Shown here piece by piece: positions 11,332 to 20,295 of a stretch of 64,000 nt of DNA. The stretch comes from Agromyces kandeliae (GTDB lineage: Bacteria; Actinomycetota; Actinomycetes; Actinomycetales; Microbacteriaceae). A model generated the notes under the pieces. The model was not told the origin of the DNA and did not search any database. It saw only the letters and a list, made by a program, of their open reading frames with translations. Position numbers and translations under genes: made by a program. The stretch lies in NCBI RefSeq assembly GCF_009674665.1, contig NZ_WKJD01000019.1, positions 1-64,000 on the forward strand, given 5' to 3'. Each line of letters opens with the position of its first letter. Within the stretch, counting starts at the first letter, position 1.

Positions 11332-11358
11332 GACAGACGGGGGCCTAAGGAGACCAAG

Positions 11359-11832
11359 TTGGATGTTCTGACTCAGTACGCGTGGATCGCCTGGCTGGTC
11401 CTGATCCTCGTGTTCGCCACGATCGAGGTGTTCACCCTCGAGATGACCTTCCTGATGCTGGCCCTCGGAAGCGTCGCGGGCCTGCTCTCGGGTCTCACCG
11501 GCATCCCCTGGTGGGCGCAGTTCATCGTGGCGGCGGTCGTCGCGGTCGCACTCATCCTGACGCTGCGACCCCCGCTCCTGCGGATGCTCCGCCGGGGCGC
11601 CGATCCGGCCAGGAGCAACGTCGACGCGCTGATCGGCGCCTCCGGCACCGTGGTGCGCACGGTCGGGCCCGCCGGCGGCCAGGTCCGCCTCGAGAACGGG
11701 GACGTCTGGACGGCGCGGCTCTCGCCGGTGACCGAGCAGGCGGATGTCGCCGTGGGCGAGCACGTGCTCGTCACCGGCATCGACGGGGCGACGGCGGTCG
11801 TCGTCCCGATGGAGAGGAGCACCCAGGCGTGA
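11359..11832 (+). CDS. NfeD-family membrane protein
   Basis: Partner of SPFH/stomatin proteins in membrane microdomains. The 157 residues comprise three hydrophobic helices in the first 75 residues, then a soluble OB-fold domain (ASGTVVRTVGPAGGQVRLENG) typical of short NfeD. The start is a TTG at 11359, supported by AAGGAG 6 bases upstream and by the immediate beginning of the first helix; no ATG or GTG fits. The stop overlaps the GTG of the SPFH gene (GTGA), the classical nfeD-floT/stomatin operon. Confidence 0.9.
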   Translation: MDVLTQYAWIAWLVLILVFATIEVFTLEMTFLMLALGSVAGLLSGLTGIPWWAQFIVAAVVAVALILTLRPPLLRMLRRGADPARSNVDALIGASGTVVRTVGPAGGQVRLENGDVWTARLSPVTEQADVAVGEHVLVTGIDGATAVVVPMERSTQA

Positions 11833-12785
11833 ACGACGTCGGACCCATCATCGCCCTGATCGTCGTCGTCGCGATCGCGATCTTCGCGATCGTGGTGATC
11901 GCGAAGTCGATCCGGATCATCCCGCAGGCGTACGCCGGCGTCGTCGAGCGGCTCGGCAGGTACCACAAGACGCTCACGCCGGGCCTCAACATCCTCATCC
12001 CGTTCATCGACCGACTGCTCCCGCTCGTCGACATGCGCGAGCAGGTCGTCTCGTTCCCGCCGCAGCCGGTGATCACCGAGGACAACCTCGTCGTGTCGAT
12101 CGATACGGTCGTGTACTTCCAGGTGACCGATGCGCGGGCCGCCACGTACGAGATCAACAACTACCTCGGCGCGGTCGAGCAGCTGACGACGACCACGCTC
12201 CGTAACGTCGTCGGTGGACTGAACCTCGAAGAGGCGCTCACGAGCCGCGACAACATCAACGGCCAACTCCGCATCGTGCTCGACGAGGCGACGGGCAAGT
12301 GGGGCATCCGCGTGTCCCGCGTCGAGCTGAAGGCGATCGATCCGCCCCTCTCCATCCAGGACTCGATGGAGAAGCAGATGCGCGCCGAGCGCGACCGGCG
12401 CGCCGCGATCCTCACCGCCGAGGGCACGAAGCAGTCCGCGATCCTCGAGGCCGAGGGTTCCCGGCAGGCCGCGATCCTGAAGGCGGAGGGTGACGCCAAG
12501 GCCGCTGTGCTCCGAGCGCAGGGCGAGGCGGAGGCGATCCTGACGGTGTTCGACGCCATCCACAAGGGCGATCCCGACCCCAAGCTGCTCGGTTACCAGT
12601 ACCTCCAGATGCTCCCGCAGCTTGCGGAGGGCGCGTCGAACAAGCTCTGGATCATCCCGAGCGAGCTCACCGAGGCACTGAAGGGCATCGGGCGCGCGTT
12701 CACGCCGAACGGTGCCGCAGACGGGACCGGCGGCACGGGTCCCGCCGCGCCGCGCGGGACGTCCGGCCCGAGCTTCCCCGGCTGA
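11829..12785 (+). CDS. SPFH/Band 7 (stomatin-like, QmcA-type) protein
   Basis: Membrane-anchored scaffold of 318 residues. An N-terminal hydrophobic segment (ALIVVVAIAIFAIVVIA) is followed by the Band 7 domain, beginning at IIPQAYAGVVERLGRY and running to about residue 200. Then comes a long helical, Ala/Glu-rich coiled coil (repeats like AEGxxQAAILxAEG) that mediates oligomerisation. The C-terminal tail is Gly/Pro-rich. Family members form large cage-like rings with membrane proteases or NfeD proteins. The GTG at 11829 overlaps the nfeD stop, so the two are coupled. Confidence 0.92.
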   Translation: MNDVGPIIALIVVVAIAIFAIVVIAKSIRIIPQAYAGVVERLGRYHKTLTPGLNILIPFIDRLLPLVDMREQVVSFPPQPVITEDNLVVSIDTVVYFQVTDARAATYEINNYLGAVEQLTTTTLRNVVGGLNLEEALTSRDNINGQLRIVLDEATGKWGIRVSRVELKAIDPPLSIQDSMEKQMRAERDRRAAILTAEGTKQSAILEAEGSRQAAILKAEGDAKAAVLRAQGEAEAILTVFDAIHKGDPDPKLLGYQYLQMLPQLAEGASNKLWIIPSELTEALKGIGRAFTPNGAADGTGGTGPAAPRGTSGPSFPG

Positions 12786-12790
12786 CCTGA

Positions 12791-13543
12791 GTGGCCGGCG
12801 GCTGGTTCGAGCCGCCCGCACCGCGCGTCCTCGCGCACCGCGGGCTCGCGCTGGAGGCACCCGAGAACACCCTCGCCGCGTTCGAGGCCGCGGTGCGGGC
12901 CGGCGCGCAGTACCTCGAGACCGACATCCACCCGAGCGCCGAGGGTGCGGCCGTGCTGGCGCACGACCCCACGCTGCGACGTGTCGCCGGTCGCCCCGAG
13001 TCGGTGTCCGACCTCTCGCTCGACGCACTCCGAGGGGTCGACCTCGGCGGCGGGCACGGATTCGCCACGCTCGACGAGCTGCTGCACGCGTTCCCCGAGG
13101 TCCGCCTCAACGTCGACGTGAAGACGGATGCCGCGGTCGCGCCGACGGTCGATGCGGTCCGTCGTGCCGGGGCCGCCGATCGGGTCCTGCTCACCGCATT
13201 CTCGGACGCGCGGCGACGGCGACTCGCCGACGCGGTTCCCGGATCGGTCACGTCGGCCGGTCGCACGTCCGTGCTCCGCGCGGTCGCGGCATCCCGCACC
13301 CGCAGTTCGGCCGCGATGCGTCGCGGCGTCGCGGGAGCCCGCGCCCTGCAGATCCCCGAGCGGGTCGGGCGGCTCCGAGTCCTCTCCCCCGCACTCATCG
13401 AGACGGCGCACGCCGCGGGCCTCGAGGTGCACGTCTGGACCGTGAACGACGAGGTCGACATGCGGCGCCTGCTCGGCCTCGGCGTCGACGGGCTCGTGAC
13501 CGATCGTGCCGACCTCGCGCTGCGCGTCGTCGCGGGAATCTGA
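12791..13543 (+). CDS. Glycerophosphodiester phosphodiesterase
   Basis: Hydrolyses glycerophosphodiesters to glycerol 3-phosphate and an alcohol. The 250-residue TIM-barrel protein has the family motifs in order: LAHRG (catalytic His), PENTLAAF, ETDIH metal ligands, LAHDPTLRR (second catalytic His) and NVDVK. The C-terminal strand VHVWTVN and GVDGLVTDRADL is also typical. No signal peptide, so cytoplasmic. The GTG start is only 5 bases after the SPFH stop, suggesting the same transcript. Confidence 0.92.
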   Translation: MAGGWFEPPAPRVLAHRGLALEAPENTLAAFEAAVRAGAQYLETDIHPSAEGAAVLAHDPTLRRVAGRPESVSDLSLDALRGVDLGGGHGFATLDELLHAFPEVRLNVDVKTDAAVAPTVDAVRRAGAADRVLLTAFSDARRRRLADAVPGSVTSAGRTSVLRAVAASRTRSSAAMRRGVAGARALQIPERVGRLRVLSPALIETAHAAGLEVHVWTVNDEVDMRRLLGLGVDGLVTDRADLALRVVAGI

Positions 13544-13570
13544 GCGTTCCCCGGCAAAACCTCAGCCGGC

Positions 13571-13615
13571 GGGAAGAAGATGCACAGCTTGATCGTCTAT
13601 ACCTGATTGACGATC
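13571..13615 (+). promoter_or_regulatory. Promoter region of rbpA, SigR/SigH-like, with an inverted repeat
   Basis: GGAAG at 13572-13576 and GTC at 13595-13597 are 18 bases apart, close to the GGAAT-N18-GTT consensus of SigR/SigH-type sigma factors. Streptomyces rbpA is known to be SigR-dependent. GATCGTC (13591-13597) and GACGATC (13609-13615) form a 7-bp inverted repeat over the -10 and start region. Confidence 0.35.
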
Positions 13616-13629
13616 GAGAGGAGTACGCC

Positions 13630-13995
13630 ATGGCGGACCGGAGCCTTCGAGGCATGCGTATCGGCGCCCAGAGCCTGCAGAGCGAGGACGGCGTGATCTT
13701 CGCCGACCGCGCTGACTACACGTACCGCTGCGAGACGTGCGGTCGTGACACCGTGATGACCTTCTCGACCGAGGCCGAGCTTCCGGAGGAGTGGGAGTGC
13801 CGTCACTGCGGCAACTCCGCCGTCCTCCTCGTCGACTCCAAGCCCGTCGAGATCGACCGTTCGGGCGAGAAGGTCGCCCGCACCCACTGGGACATGCTGC
13901 TCGAGCGCCGCACCCGCGCCGAGCTCGAGGAGATCCTCGAGGAGCGCCTCCAGTACCTGCGGGCCCGTCGCGGTCAGCAGAAGATCGGCGCCTAG
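13630..13995 (+). CDS. rbpA: RNA polymerase-binding protein RbpA
   Basis: Actinobacterial RNA polymerase accessory protein that stabilises the holoenzyme with the principal sigma factor and helps open promoters. The 121-residue protein has the zinc-ribbon-like core with YRCETCGRD and WECRHCG, a basic linker, and the C-terminal sigma-interacting helix (RTHWDMLLERRTRAELEEIL). The ATG at 13630 follows GAGAGGAG. Its TAG stop shares the CTAG palindrome with the stop of the convergent lnt gene, leaving no intergenic space. Confidence 0.97.
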   Translation: MADRSLRGMRIGAQSLQSEDGVIFADRADYTYRCETCGRDTVMTFSTEAELPEEWECRHCGNSAVLLVDSKPVEIDRSGEKVARTHWDMLLERRTRAELEEILEERLQYLRARRGQQKIGA

Positions 13996-15671
13996 GAATC
14001 CAGCGCACCCGCACGCCCGGCATCGGACCTCGTCCGGCGCCGGGCGTTTCGCTGCACCGCGATCCCCGCCCAGGCGAGGCCGGCGAGCGAGCCGAGCGCG
14101 AGCACGAGCGGGACGATCCCGCCCAGCACGACCGATGGCGTGAGCCCGGTCCGGAGCTCGACATCGGTCACCATCGCGCCGGCCTCGTAGGCGGGCAGTG
14201 CGTCGATCGTGCGGCCGGCCGGGTCGATCACCTGGCTGGTGCCGACGGTGGAGATGTTCACGACCGACCGGCCGGTCTCGATCGCCCGCAGACGCGCGAT
14301 CGCGAGCTGCTGCTGGTTCTCGTCGGTGCCGCGGAAGTCGGCGTTGTTGGTCTGGAGCATGTAGAGTTCCGCGCCGTCGCGCGCACCCTCCCACATCAGG
14401 TCGTCGTAGATGACGTCGAAGCAGATCGCCAGCCCGGTGACCGCGTCGCCGAGGTCGAAGACCGGCGGTTCGGCACCCGGTGAGTACCCGCGCTGGATCA
14501 GGCCCGTGAGCTCGGGCACCAGGGCGTCGTAGAACCACCGGTCGGGGATGTACTCGCCGAAGGGCACCGGATTGCGCTTGGCGAACCGGTCGACGGCGCC
14601 CTCGCCCGCCTCCCAGAGCAGCGACGTGTTGTAGAAGCGCTCGTCGCCCTCCTCCCCGTCGACGGTGACCGTGTTCAGGACGACGGGAGCGTCGAGGTCC
14701 TCCGACAGCCGATCGAAGATGCGCGCCACGGACGGGCTGCGGGTCGGGTCGATGTCGGACCCGCCCTCCGGCCAGAGCAGCACGTCGACGTCGTCGCCGA
14801 GCACCGGCTCGGTCGCCTCGAGCTGTGATCGGAGAATGTCACCCTGTTCCCGCTCGTCGAAGTACCCGGCCGGTCCGTTCCCCTGCACGCTCGCGACGCG
14901 GAGATCACCGACCGGGATCGTCGGGAACGCCGGGACCGCGACGGCGATGGCGACCAGCACGACGACGGGGACGGCGCTGCGGAGGTCGCGCCATCCGCGC
15001 GCTCGCACCCACTCGATGACGCCAGCCGTCAGCGCGACCATCACGAACCCCAGGCCGGAGGATCCGATCCAGGAGACGACGGGCGCGAACGGGCTCTCGG
15101 ACTGGCTGAGCGCAGCCCGGCCCCACGGGAAACCGCCGTAGGGGAAGGTGCCGGTCACGGTCTCGCGAAGGACCCAGAGGCCGGCCACGAGCGCCGGGAG
15201 CGCGATGAGCCGAAGCCAGCGCGAGCGGCCCGCGAGGGGCACCCAGCGGTACGCGAGCGTGATGAGCACCGCCCCGCCCGCCACGAAGAGCGACTCGAGG
15301 ATCGACAGCGCGAGCCACGGGATCGGACCGAGGTAGAGCGAGGTCCAGGAGACGTGCGAGAGGTAGAACGCGAGGCCGAAGGCGAGCCCGACGTGGAACG
15401 ACGACAGCAGCGAACGCCCGATGAGCGGGACGAGGGCCATCGAGATCCCGACGAAGGCGAGGGGCCAGACGCTCGCGCCCGGGAAGCCGAGGTCGTAGAC
15501 GAACCCGCCGAGCGCGGACACGATGAGGGCGGCCCACAGCGGCAGGATCGGGCGCGTGCCAGGGTCGGCATGGGCTGCGGCGTCCGTACCGCGGACTCCA
15601 CCGGATGCGACCGTCGCGCGTCCCTCGGCCGAGCGCTCGTGTGCCGCGGTCGCGGCCGGATCGGCGCTCAT
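13992..15671 (-). CDS. lnt: Apolipoprotein N-acyltransferase
   Basis: Transfers the third acyl chain to the N-terminal Cys of lipoproteins in the cytoplasmic membrane. The 559-residue protein has a hydrophilic N-terminal extension of about 45 residues, then six to seven membrane helices. The nitrilase-like domain carries the full catalytic triad: Glu302 (WPEGG), Lys365 (KRNPVPFGEYIP) and Cys417 (AICFDVIYDD). A final helix and a basic tail close the protein. The start ATG overlaps the helY stop (ATGA), so it is translated with the helicase. The FKBP lipoprotein at 21361-22305 is one possible substrate. Confidence 0.94.
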   Translation of the reverse strand: MSADPAATAAHERSAEGRATVASGGVRGTDAAAHADPGTRPILPLWAALIVSALGGFVYDLGFPGASVWPLAFVGISMALVPLIGRSLLSSFHVGLAFGLAFYLSHVSWTSLYLGPIPWLALSILESLFVAGGAVLITLAYRWVPLAGRSRWLRLIALPALVAGLWVLRETVTGTFPYGGFPWGRAALSQSESPFAPVVSWIGSSGLGFVMVALTAGVIEWVRARGWRDLRSAVPVVVLVAIAVAVPAFPTIPVGDLRVASVQGNGPAGYFDEREQGDILRSQLEATEPVLGDDVDVLLWPEGGSDIDPTRSPSVARIFDRLSEDLDAPVVLNTVTVDGEEGDERFYNTSLLWEAGEGAVDRFAKRNPVPFGEYIPDRWFYDALVPELTGLIQRGYSPGAEPPVFDLGDAVTGLAICFDVIYDDLMWEGARDGAELYMLQTNNADFRGTDENQQQLAIARLRAIETGRSVVNISTVGTSQVIDPAGRTIDALPAYEAGAMVTDVELRTGLTPSVVLGGIVPLVLALGSLAGLAWAGIAVQRNARRRTRSDAGRAGALDS

Positions 15672-18097
15672 GCCGCCGTCCCGTAGGCGACGACTCCCCG
15701 CCGGACGGCGTCGATCGCCGCGCGAGCGGTCGCGCCGAGCTCCGCGTCGGCCACGATCGACACCTGGTCGAGCAGGTCGACGACCTGCTTGGACAGCCGC
15801 ACGAAGTCGCCGGCGGCGAGTTCGGTGTCGGCGAGCACCTGGGCCAGTCCGGCTCCGCGCGCCCAGGCGTGCATCGCCGTCGCCAGGGCGGGCGAGGGCT
15901 GTTCGCTTCCCGGCAGTCGATGGTCGCGCTCGACGTCGTCGAGCTCGCTCCACGCATCGAGCGTCCGGTCGAAGCTCGCACGGAAGCCGCCCTTCGGCAT
16001 CCGGTACTGCACCCCGCGGTCGTCGCGACGCGGTTCGTAGACGAGCGCGGCTGCCATCGCGGCGACCGACGGAACGTCGAGACCTTCCCAGAGCCCGCGT
16101 CGGAGCGCCTCGGCGACCAGCAGGTCCCGCTCGCCGTAGATGCGCTTGAGCGTCCGACCCGCGGCCGTCGAAGCCAGGCCGCCGGTGCCATCGCGCTCCA
16201 GGTACCCGAGTTCCTCGAGCACCTCGGCGACGCGGTCGAACCGCTTCGCGACCTGGCCGGTACGCGCGCGGATCTGGCGCGAGAGCTCGTCGTGATCGCG
16301 CTTCAGGCGCCACCAGCGCTCGGCCCACCGGGCGTGCTGCTCCCGCTCCGCGCACCCGTGGCACGGATGCGCACGGAGTCGCTTGCGCTCGGCGCCGAGC
16401 TCCCGTTGGAGCCGCTCGCGCTGCGCGTGCGTCGGGTTGCCCTTCGAGGACTGCCGCTCGAGGTCGCCGATCCGGCGGCGGATGCCGGCGTACTCGGCGA
16501 AGTCGCCGAGGTGGCAGCGCATCGCCTCCTCGAAGCCGGCCATGGACTCCTCCTGCTTGCGGAGGGTGCGGGCGAGGTCGACCACGGCTCGATCGGCCTG
16601 GAACTGCGCGAACGAGAGCTCGAGGATCTGCCGGGTGCGCTCGCGGCCGAACTGGTCGACGAGGTTCACGGCCATGTTGTACGTCGGGGTGAAGCTCGAG
16701 TTCAGCGGATAGCTCCGACGTGACGCGAGCGAGGCGACCGACTCCGGATCGAGGCCGTCGACCCACTGGATCACGGAGTGGCCCTCGACGTCGATCCCAC
16801 GACGCCCCGCGCGGCCGGTCAGCTGCGTGTACTCCCCCGGCGTGATCGGCACGCGCGCCTCGCCGTTGAACTTCTCGAGCTTCTCGAGCACGACCGATCG
16901 GGCGGGCATGTTGACGCCGAGGGCGAGCGTCTCGGTCGCGAACACGACCTTCAGGAGCTTGCGCTGGAAGAGGTCCTCGACGATCTCCTTGAACGTCGGG
17001 AGCATGCCGGCATGGTGCGCGGCCACACCCCGCTGGAGTCCCTCGATCCACTCCCAGTAGCCGAGCACCGCGAGGTCGTCGTCGCGCAGCATCCGGGCCC
17101 GCTCCTCGACGATGGCGCGGATCTCCGCGCGCTCGTCGGCGTCGGTGAGGCGGATGCCGCTGCGCAGCACCTGGCGCACCGCCTGGTCGCACCCGGCCCG
17201 CGAGAAGATGAAGAAGATGGCGGGCAGCAGGTGCTTGCCGCTCAGCAGCTCAACGACCGCAGACCGTTCCGCACGCCCACCGCCGGGCGCGGGCCTGTGG
17301 TAGCGACCGCGGTCGCTGCCGCGACGACCACGCTGCGAACGGCCGCCGATCGATCGGCCGCCGGCGCGAGCGAGCCGCTGCAGCTCGGGGTTCACGCGAT
17401 GCGTCGCCGCCTGGCCCGACGAGTCGAAGAGGTCGATGAGCTTCGACCCCACCAGCACGTGCTGCTCGAGCGGCACGGGCCGCTGCTCGGAGACGATGAC
17501 GTCCGTGTCGCCGCGGACCGCCTGCAGCCAGTCGCCGAACTCCTCGGCGTTCGACACGGTCGCGCTGAGGGACACGAGCCGCACGTGCTCGGGGAGGTGG
17601 ATGATGACCTCCTCCCACACCGCGCCGCGGAAACGGTCGGCGAGGTAGTGCACCTCGTCCATGACGACGAACGAGAGTCGTTCGAGCAGCGGCGAGTCGG
17701 CGTAGAGCATGTTGCGGAGGACCTCGGTGGTCATCACCACGATCCGGGCGCCGGCGTTGATGTTCGTGTCGCCCGTCAGCAGGCCCACGCTCTTCGGACC
17801 CCAGGCCTCGACGAACTCCTGGTACTTCTGGTTCGAGAGCGCCTTGATGGGCGTCGTGTAGAAGACCTTCTCGTCGGCCCCGTTCATGGCGAGGTGCACG
17901 GCGAACTCGGCGACCGCGGTCTTGCCCGCACCCGTGGGCGCCGCGACGAGGACGCTTCGGCCCTCGTCGAGCGCCGCGCACGCGGCGCGCTGGAACGGAT
18001 CGAGGTCGAAGGAGAGGTCCGCTGCGAACTCCTGCAGCCTGGGCTGCCGGCGCTGCTGCCGGGAGAGTGCGTAGCGTTCCGCCGGCGAGAGGCTCAT
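15668..18097 (-). CDS. helY: Ski2/Mtr4-like DEVH-box RNA helicase (HelY)
   Basis: An 809-residue superfamily 2 RNA helicase. The order is: Walker A APTGAGKTAVAEF (about residues 53-65), TTPIKALSNQK, DEVH box (VMDEVHYLADR), SATVSN, then motifs of the second RecA lobe (LALGVNMPAR, QLTGRAGRRG). The C-terminal half has a CHGC/C cluster and the helical DSHCT-like region. The role is probably RNA turnover or ribosome-related RNA processing. GTG at 18100 or ATG at 18097 could start; ATG is preferred with GGAGG just upstream. It lies 12 bases after tatC and overlaps lnt. Confidence 0.93.
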   Translation of the reverse strand: MSLSPAERYALSRQQRRQPRLQEFAADLSFDLDPFQRAACAALDEGRSVLVAAPTGAGKTAVAEFAVHLAMNGADEKVFYTTPIKALSNQKYQEFVEAWGPKSVGLLTGDTNINAGARIVVMTTEVLRNMLYADSPLLERLSFVVMDEVHYLADRFRGAVWEEVIIHLPEHVRLVSLSATVSNAEEFGDWLQAVRGDTDVIVSEQRPVPLEQHVLVGSKLIDLFDSSGQAATHRVNPELQRLARAGGRSIGGRSQRGRRGSDRGRYHRPAPGGGRAERSAVVELLSGKHLLPAIFFIFSRAGCDQAVRQVLRSGIRLTDADERAEIRAIVEERARMLRDDDLAVLGYWEWIEGLQRGVAAHHAGMLPTFKEIVEDLFQRKLLKVVFATETLALGVNMPARSVVLEKLEKFNGEARVPITPGEYTQLTGRAGRRGIDVEGHSVIQWVDGLDPESVASLASRRSYPLNSSFTPTYNMAVNLVDQFGRERTRQILELSFAQFQADRAVVDLARTLRKQEESMAGFEEAMRCHLGDFAEYAGIRRRIGDLERQSSKGNPTHAQRERLQRELGAERKRLRAHPCHGCAEREQHARWAERWWRLKRDHDELSRQIRARTGQVAKRFDRVAEVLEELGYLERDGTGGLASTAAGRTLKRIYGERDLLVAEALRRGLWEGLDVPSVAAMAAALVYEPRRDDRGVQYRMPKGGFRASFDRTLDAWSELDDVERDHRLPGSEQPSPALATAMHAWARGAGLAQVLADTELAAGDFVRLSKQVVDLLDQVSIVADAELGATARAAIDAVRRGVVAYGTAA

Positions 18098-18109
18098 CAC
18101 CCCTCCAGC

Positions 18110-18919
18110 CTAGACAGCGTCGCCGAACTCCAACTGATTGCGCTTGGCGACGCGACGGTCGTGCAGGTACGCGAGCCCGTACGCCGCGAAGTACAGCCCG
18201 ATCATCGGGATCGCGAGCATGAACATCGAGACGATGTCGGCCGACGGCGTCGCGAACGCCGTGAACAGGACGATCACGAGGATCGCGACGCGCCACGACT
18301 TGATGATCGACGCAGCGCTCAGGATCCCGGCGAAGTTCAGGAGCACGATGAACACCGGCACCACGAACGCGATGCCGATGGCGACGACGAGCTTCAGCAC
18401 GAAGTCGATGTACTCCTTCGCCGTCAGGAGCGTCTCGGCGCCCTCCGGGACGAACCCGGTCATGAGCTTCACGATGTTGGGAAGCACGAACCAGCCGGCT
18501 GCGCAGCCGGCGAAGAAGAGCGGGATCGCCGTCGCGAAGAACGCGAAGGTGTACTTGCGCTCGCGCGTGTTCAGGCCCGGGACCAGGAAGGCGAAGACCT
18601 GGTAGAGCCAGACCGGGGCCGAGATCACGATGCCGAGCGTGAACGCGATCTGCAGGCGGAGGTCGAACGCACTGGAGATCGTCGGGAAGATGATGCCCGT
18701 CGACGCGGCGTCGGTGCCCTGCTGCGCCTCGACCACGAGGTTGACCGGCTCCTGGATCGCCTGCCACACGAACGCGTCCGTCAGCCACCAGCCCGCGACC
18801 ATGCCGATGACGATGGCGATCGCGGAACGGAAGAGGCGCTTGCGCAGCTCGACGAGGTGCGCGCCGAGCGACATCCGCTTCTCGCGGTTCTTCTCCCCGC
18901 GATCCTTCACCGCGGTCAT
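18110..18919 (-). CDS. tatC: Twin-arginine translocase subunit TatC
   Basis: Core receptor of the Tat pathway, which exports folded proteins with RR-signal peptides. The 269-residue protein begins with the conserved cytoplasmic HLVELRKRLFRS stretch and has six membrane helices with the SAPVWLYQVFAFLVPGL loop. The ATG at 18919 is preferred because TatC proteins begin just before the SLGAHLVELRKR helix; the upstream open frame is antisense shadow of tatA. It begins 6 bases downstream of the tatA stop on the same strand. Confidence 0.96.
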   Translation of the reverse strand: MTAVKDRGEKNREKRMSLGAHLVELRKRLFRSAIAIVIGMVAGWWLTDAFVWQAIQEPVNLVVEAQQGTDAASTGIIFPTISSAFDLRLQIAFTLGIVISAPVWLYQVFAFLVPGLNTRERKYTFAFFATAIPLFFAGCAAGWFVLPNIVKLMTGFVPEGAETLLTAKEYIDFVLKLVVAIGIAFVVPVFIVLLNFAGILSAASIIKSWRVAILVIVLFTAFATPSADIVSMFMLAIPMIGLYFAAYGLAYLHDRRVAKRNQLEFGDAV

Positions 18920-18924
18920 GCGGC

Positions 18925-19212
18925 TCAGGCGCTCGGGCCGGAGTCCGCGCGCTTCGGCTGCTCGACCTGGGCGGGCGTCGTCGACGCGGGCGTCGACGTG
19001 GTCGTCGAGGCCGGGGCCTCGGTGCTCGCCGCAGCGCCGTCCTTGGCTTCGGCGTCGGCGTCGTCTCCGTCGGAGCGGACCTCGTTCTTGAGGATCTTCA
19101 TCGACTGGCCCAGGCTCCGCGCGAGCGCGGGAAGCTTCGGCGCACCGAACAGCAGCAGGATCACCAAGAGGATGATCAGCGCGTGCCAACCGGTGAAGGC
19201 GTTTCCAAACAT
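18925..19212 (-). CDS. tatA: Twin-arginine translocase subunit TatA
   Basis: Pore-forming Tat component. The 95-residue protein has a single N-terminal membrane helix (WHALIILLVILLLFGAPKLP) with the FGxxKLP hinge, an amphipathic helix (ALARSLGQSMKILKNEV) and a long acidic, Ala/Thr/Ser-rich tail. No separate tatB is seen here, consistent with minimal Tat systems, although one could be elsewhere. It precedes tatC and follows the paf genes, the usual actinobacterial order. Confidence 0.95.
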   Translation of the reverse strand: MFGNAFTGWHALIILLVILLLFGAPKLPALARSLGQSMKILKNEVRSDGDDADAEAKDGAAASTEAPASTTTSTPASTTPAQVEQPKRADSGPSA

Positions 19213-19275
19213 AGGTGCTCGTCCATTCTGGCGGGATGGTGCGGCCAGTCTACCTGCTCGTGAGAGGGGCGAGCC

Positions 19276-20295
19276 TCACACCTCTGCTTCGATCGGGTCA
19301 CGATCGGACAGGTCGTCCGGATAGGCCGCGAGACCGGCCTCCGCCCACGCGGCAACGACCTCGCGGGCCTCCTTCGGGGCGACGACCGTCACGAGACCGG
19401 GCAGACCCGTGACGAGGCGCTTCAGCCCGTGCACGTGCGCGAGGCGCAGGGTCACGCGCAGTCGTCCGTCCACCTCGGTCGACGTGGAGTCCGCGAGGTA
19501 GTCGGCGAGCAGAGGCAGGCTCTCGGGCGCGACGTCCACGACGATCTCGAGATCGTCCGGCGACGCCTGGAAGAGGGTCTCGGGGATGACCCGGCCCGTG
19601 TGGTCGCCGATCGGCTCGTCGGTGATGCTGAGCCCGCTCATCCGGTCGATCCGGAAGTTGCGGACGTCCTCGCGGTGCTGGTCGTAGGCCTGCAGGTACC
19701 AGTCGGCGCCGAGCGACGCGATCCGGAGGGGGTCGACCCGACGGCGCCGGTGCTCCCCACGCGCGTTCAGGTAGTCGAACTCGAGCCTGCGGCCGGATGC
19801 CACGGCCCGGCGCACCTCGGCGAGGGTCGCGTCGACGGCCTCCTCGGCGACCGCGATGCGGCTCGGCTCGCCCGAGGCGCCCGCCCGGAGCTTCTCGGTG
19901 AGCGCGGCGAGCGATGCGCTGTCGGCGTTCTCGGGCGCCGCGGAGAGGTAGCGGAGGCCCGCGATGAGCGCGGCGGCCTCACGGGCGGAGAGCTTCGGGG
20001 CGTCGTCGATCGCGACGTGATGGACGATGACGATGACGTCGTCGTCCTCGAACGCGTCCCAGTCGATGTCGAAGAGGTCGTTCGGCTGGTAGGTCCCGGT
20101 CGCACCGGGCAGCCCGGACGTCGCGATGAGCATCACCGCGTCCCGGATCTCCTGCTCGCCGACGCCGAAGTGGGCGGCCGCGTCGGCGACGTCCACGACA
20201 CGCTGCTCGAGCAGGTACGGCACGAGCGAGAGCAGGAAGACGAGCTTGTCGGGCGCGCGCAGCCCCGCGGGCCGCCGCGACGGGCGAGCGCTCAT
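19276..20295 (-). CDS. pafC: WYL-domain regulator PafC
   Basis: A 339-residue HTH-WYL transcription regulator, second half of the PafBC heterodimer, which activates the LexA-independent DNA-damage regulon in mycobacteria. The N-terminal winged HTH (residues 15-75) is followed by the WYL domain with the DWYLQAYDQHREDVRNFRID segment near residue 210 and a WCX extension. The start ATG overlaps the pafB stop (ATGA at 20292-20295). Despite its historical name (proteasome accessory factor), it is conserved in actinobacteria that lack the proteasome, and no proteasome gene is next to it here. Confidence 0.92.
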   Translation of the reverse strand: MSARPSRRPAGLRAPDKLVFLLSLVPYLLEQRVVDVADAAAHFGVGEQEIRDAVMLIATSGLPGATGTYQPNDLFDIDWDAFEDDDVIVIVHHVAIDDAPKLSAREAAALIAGLRYLSAAPENADSASLAALTEKLRAGASGEPSRIAVAEEAVDATLAEVRRAVASGRRLEFDYLNARGEHRRRRVDPLRIASLGADWYLQAYDQHREDVRNFRIDRMSGLSITDEPIGDHTGRVIPETLFQASPDDLEIVVDVAPESLPLLADYLADSTSTEVDGRLRVTLRLAHVHGLKRLVTGLPGLVTVVAPKEAREVVAAWAEAGLAAYPDDLSDRDPIEAEV

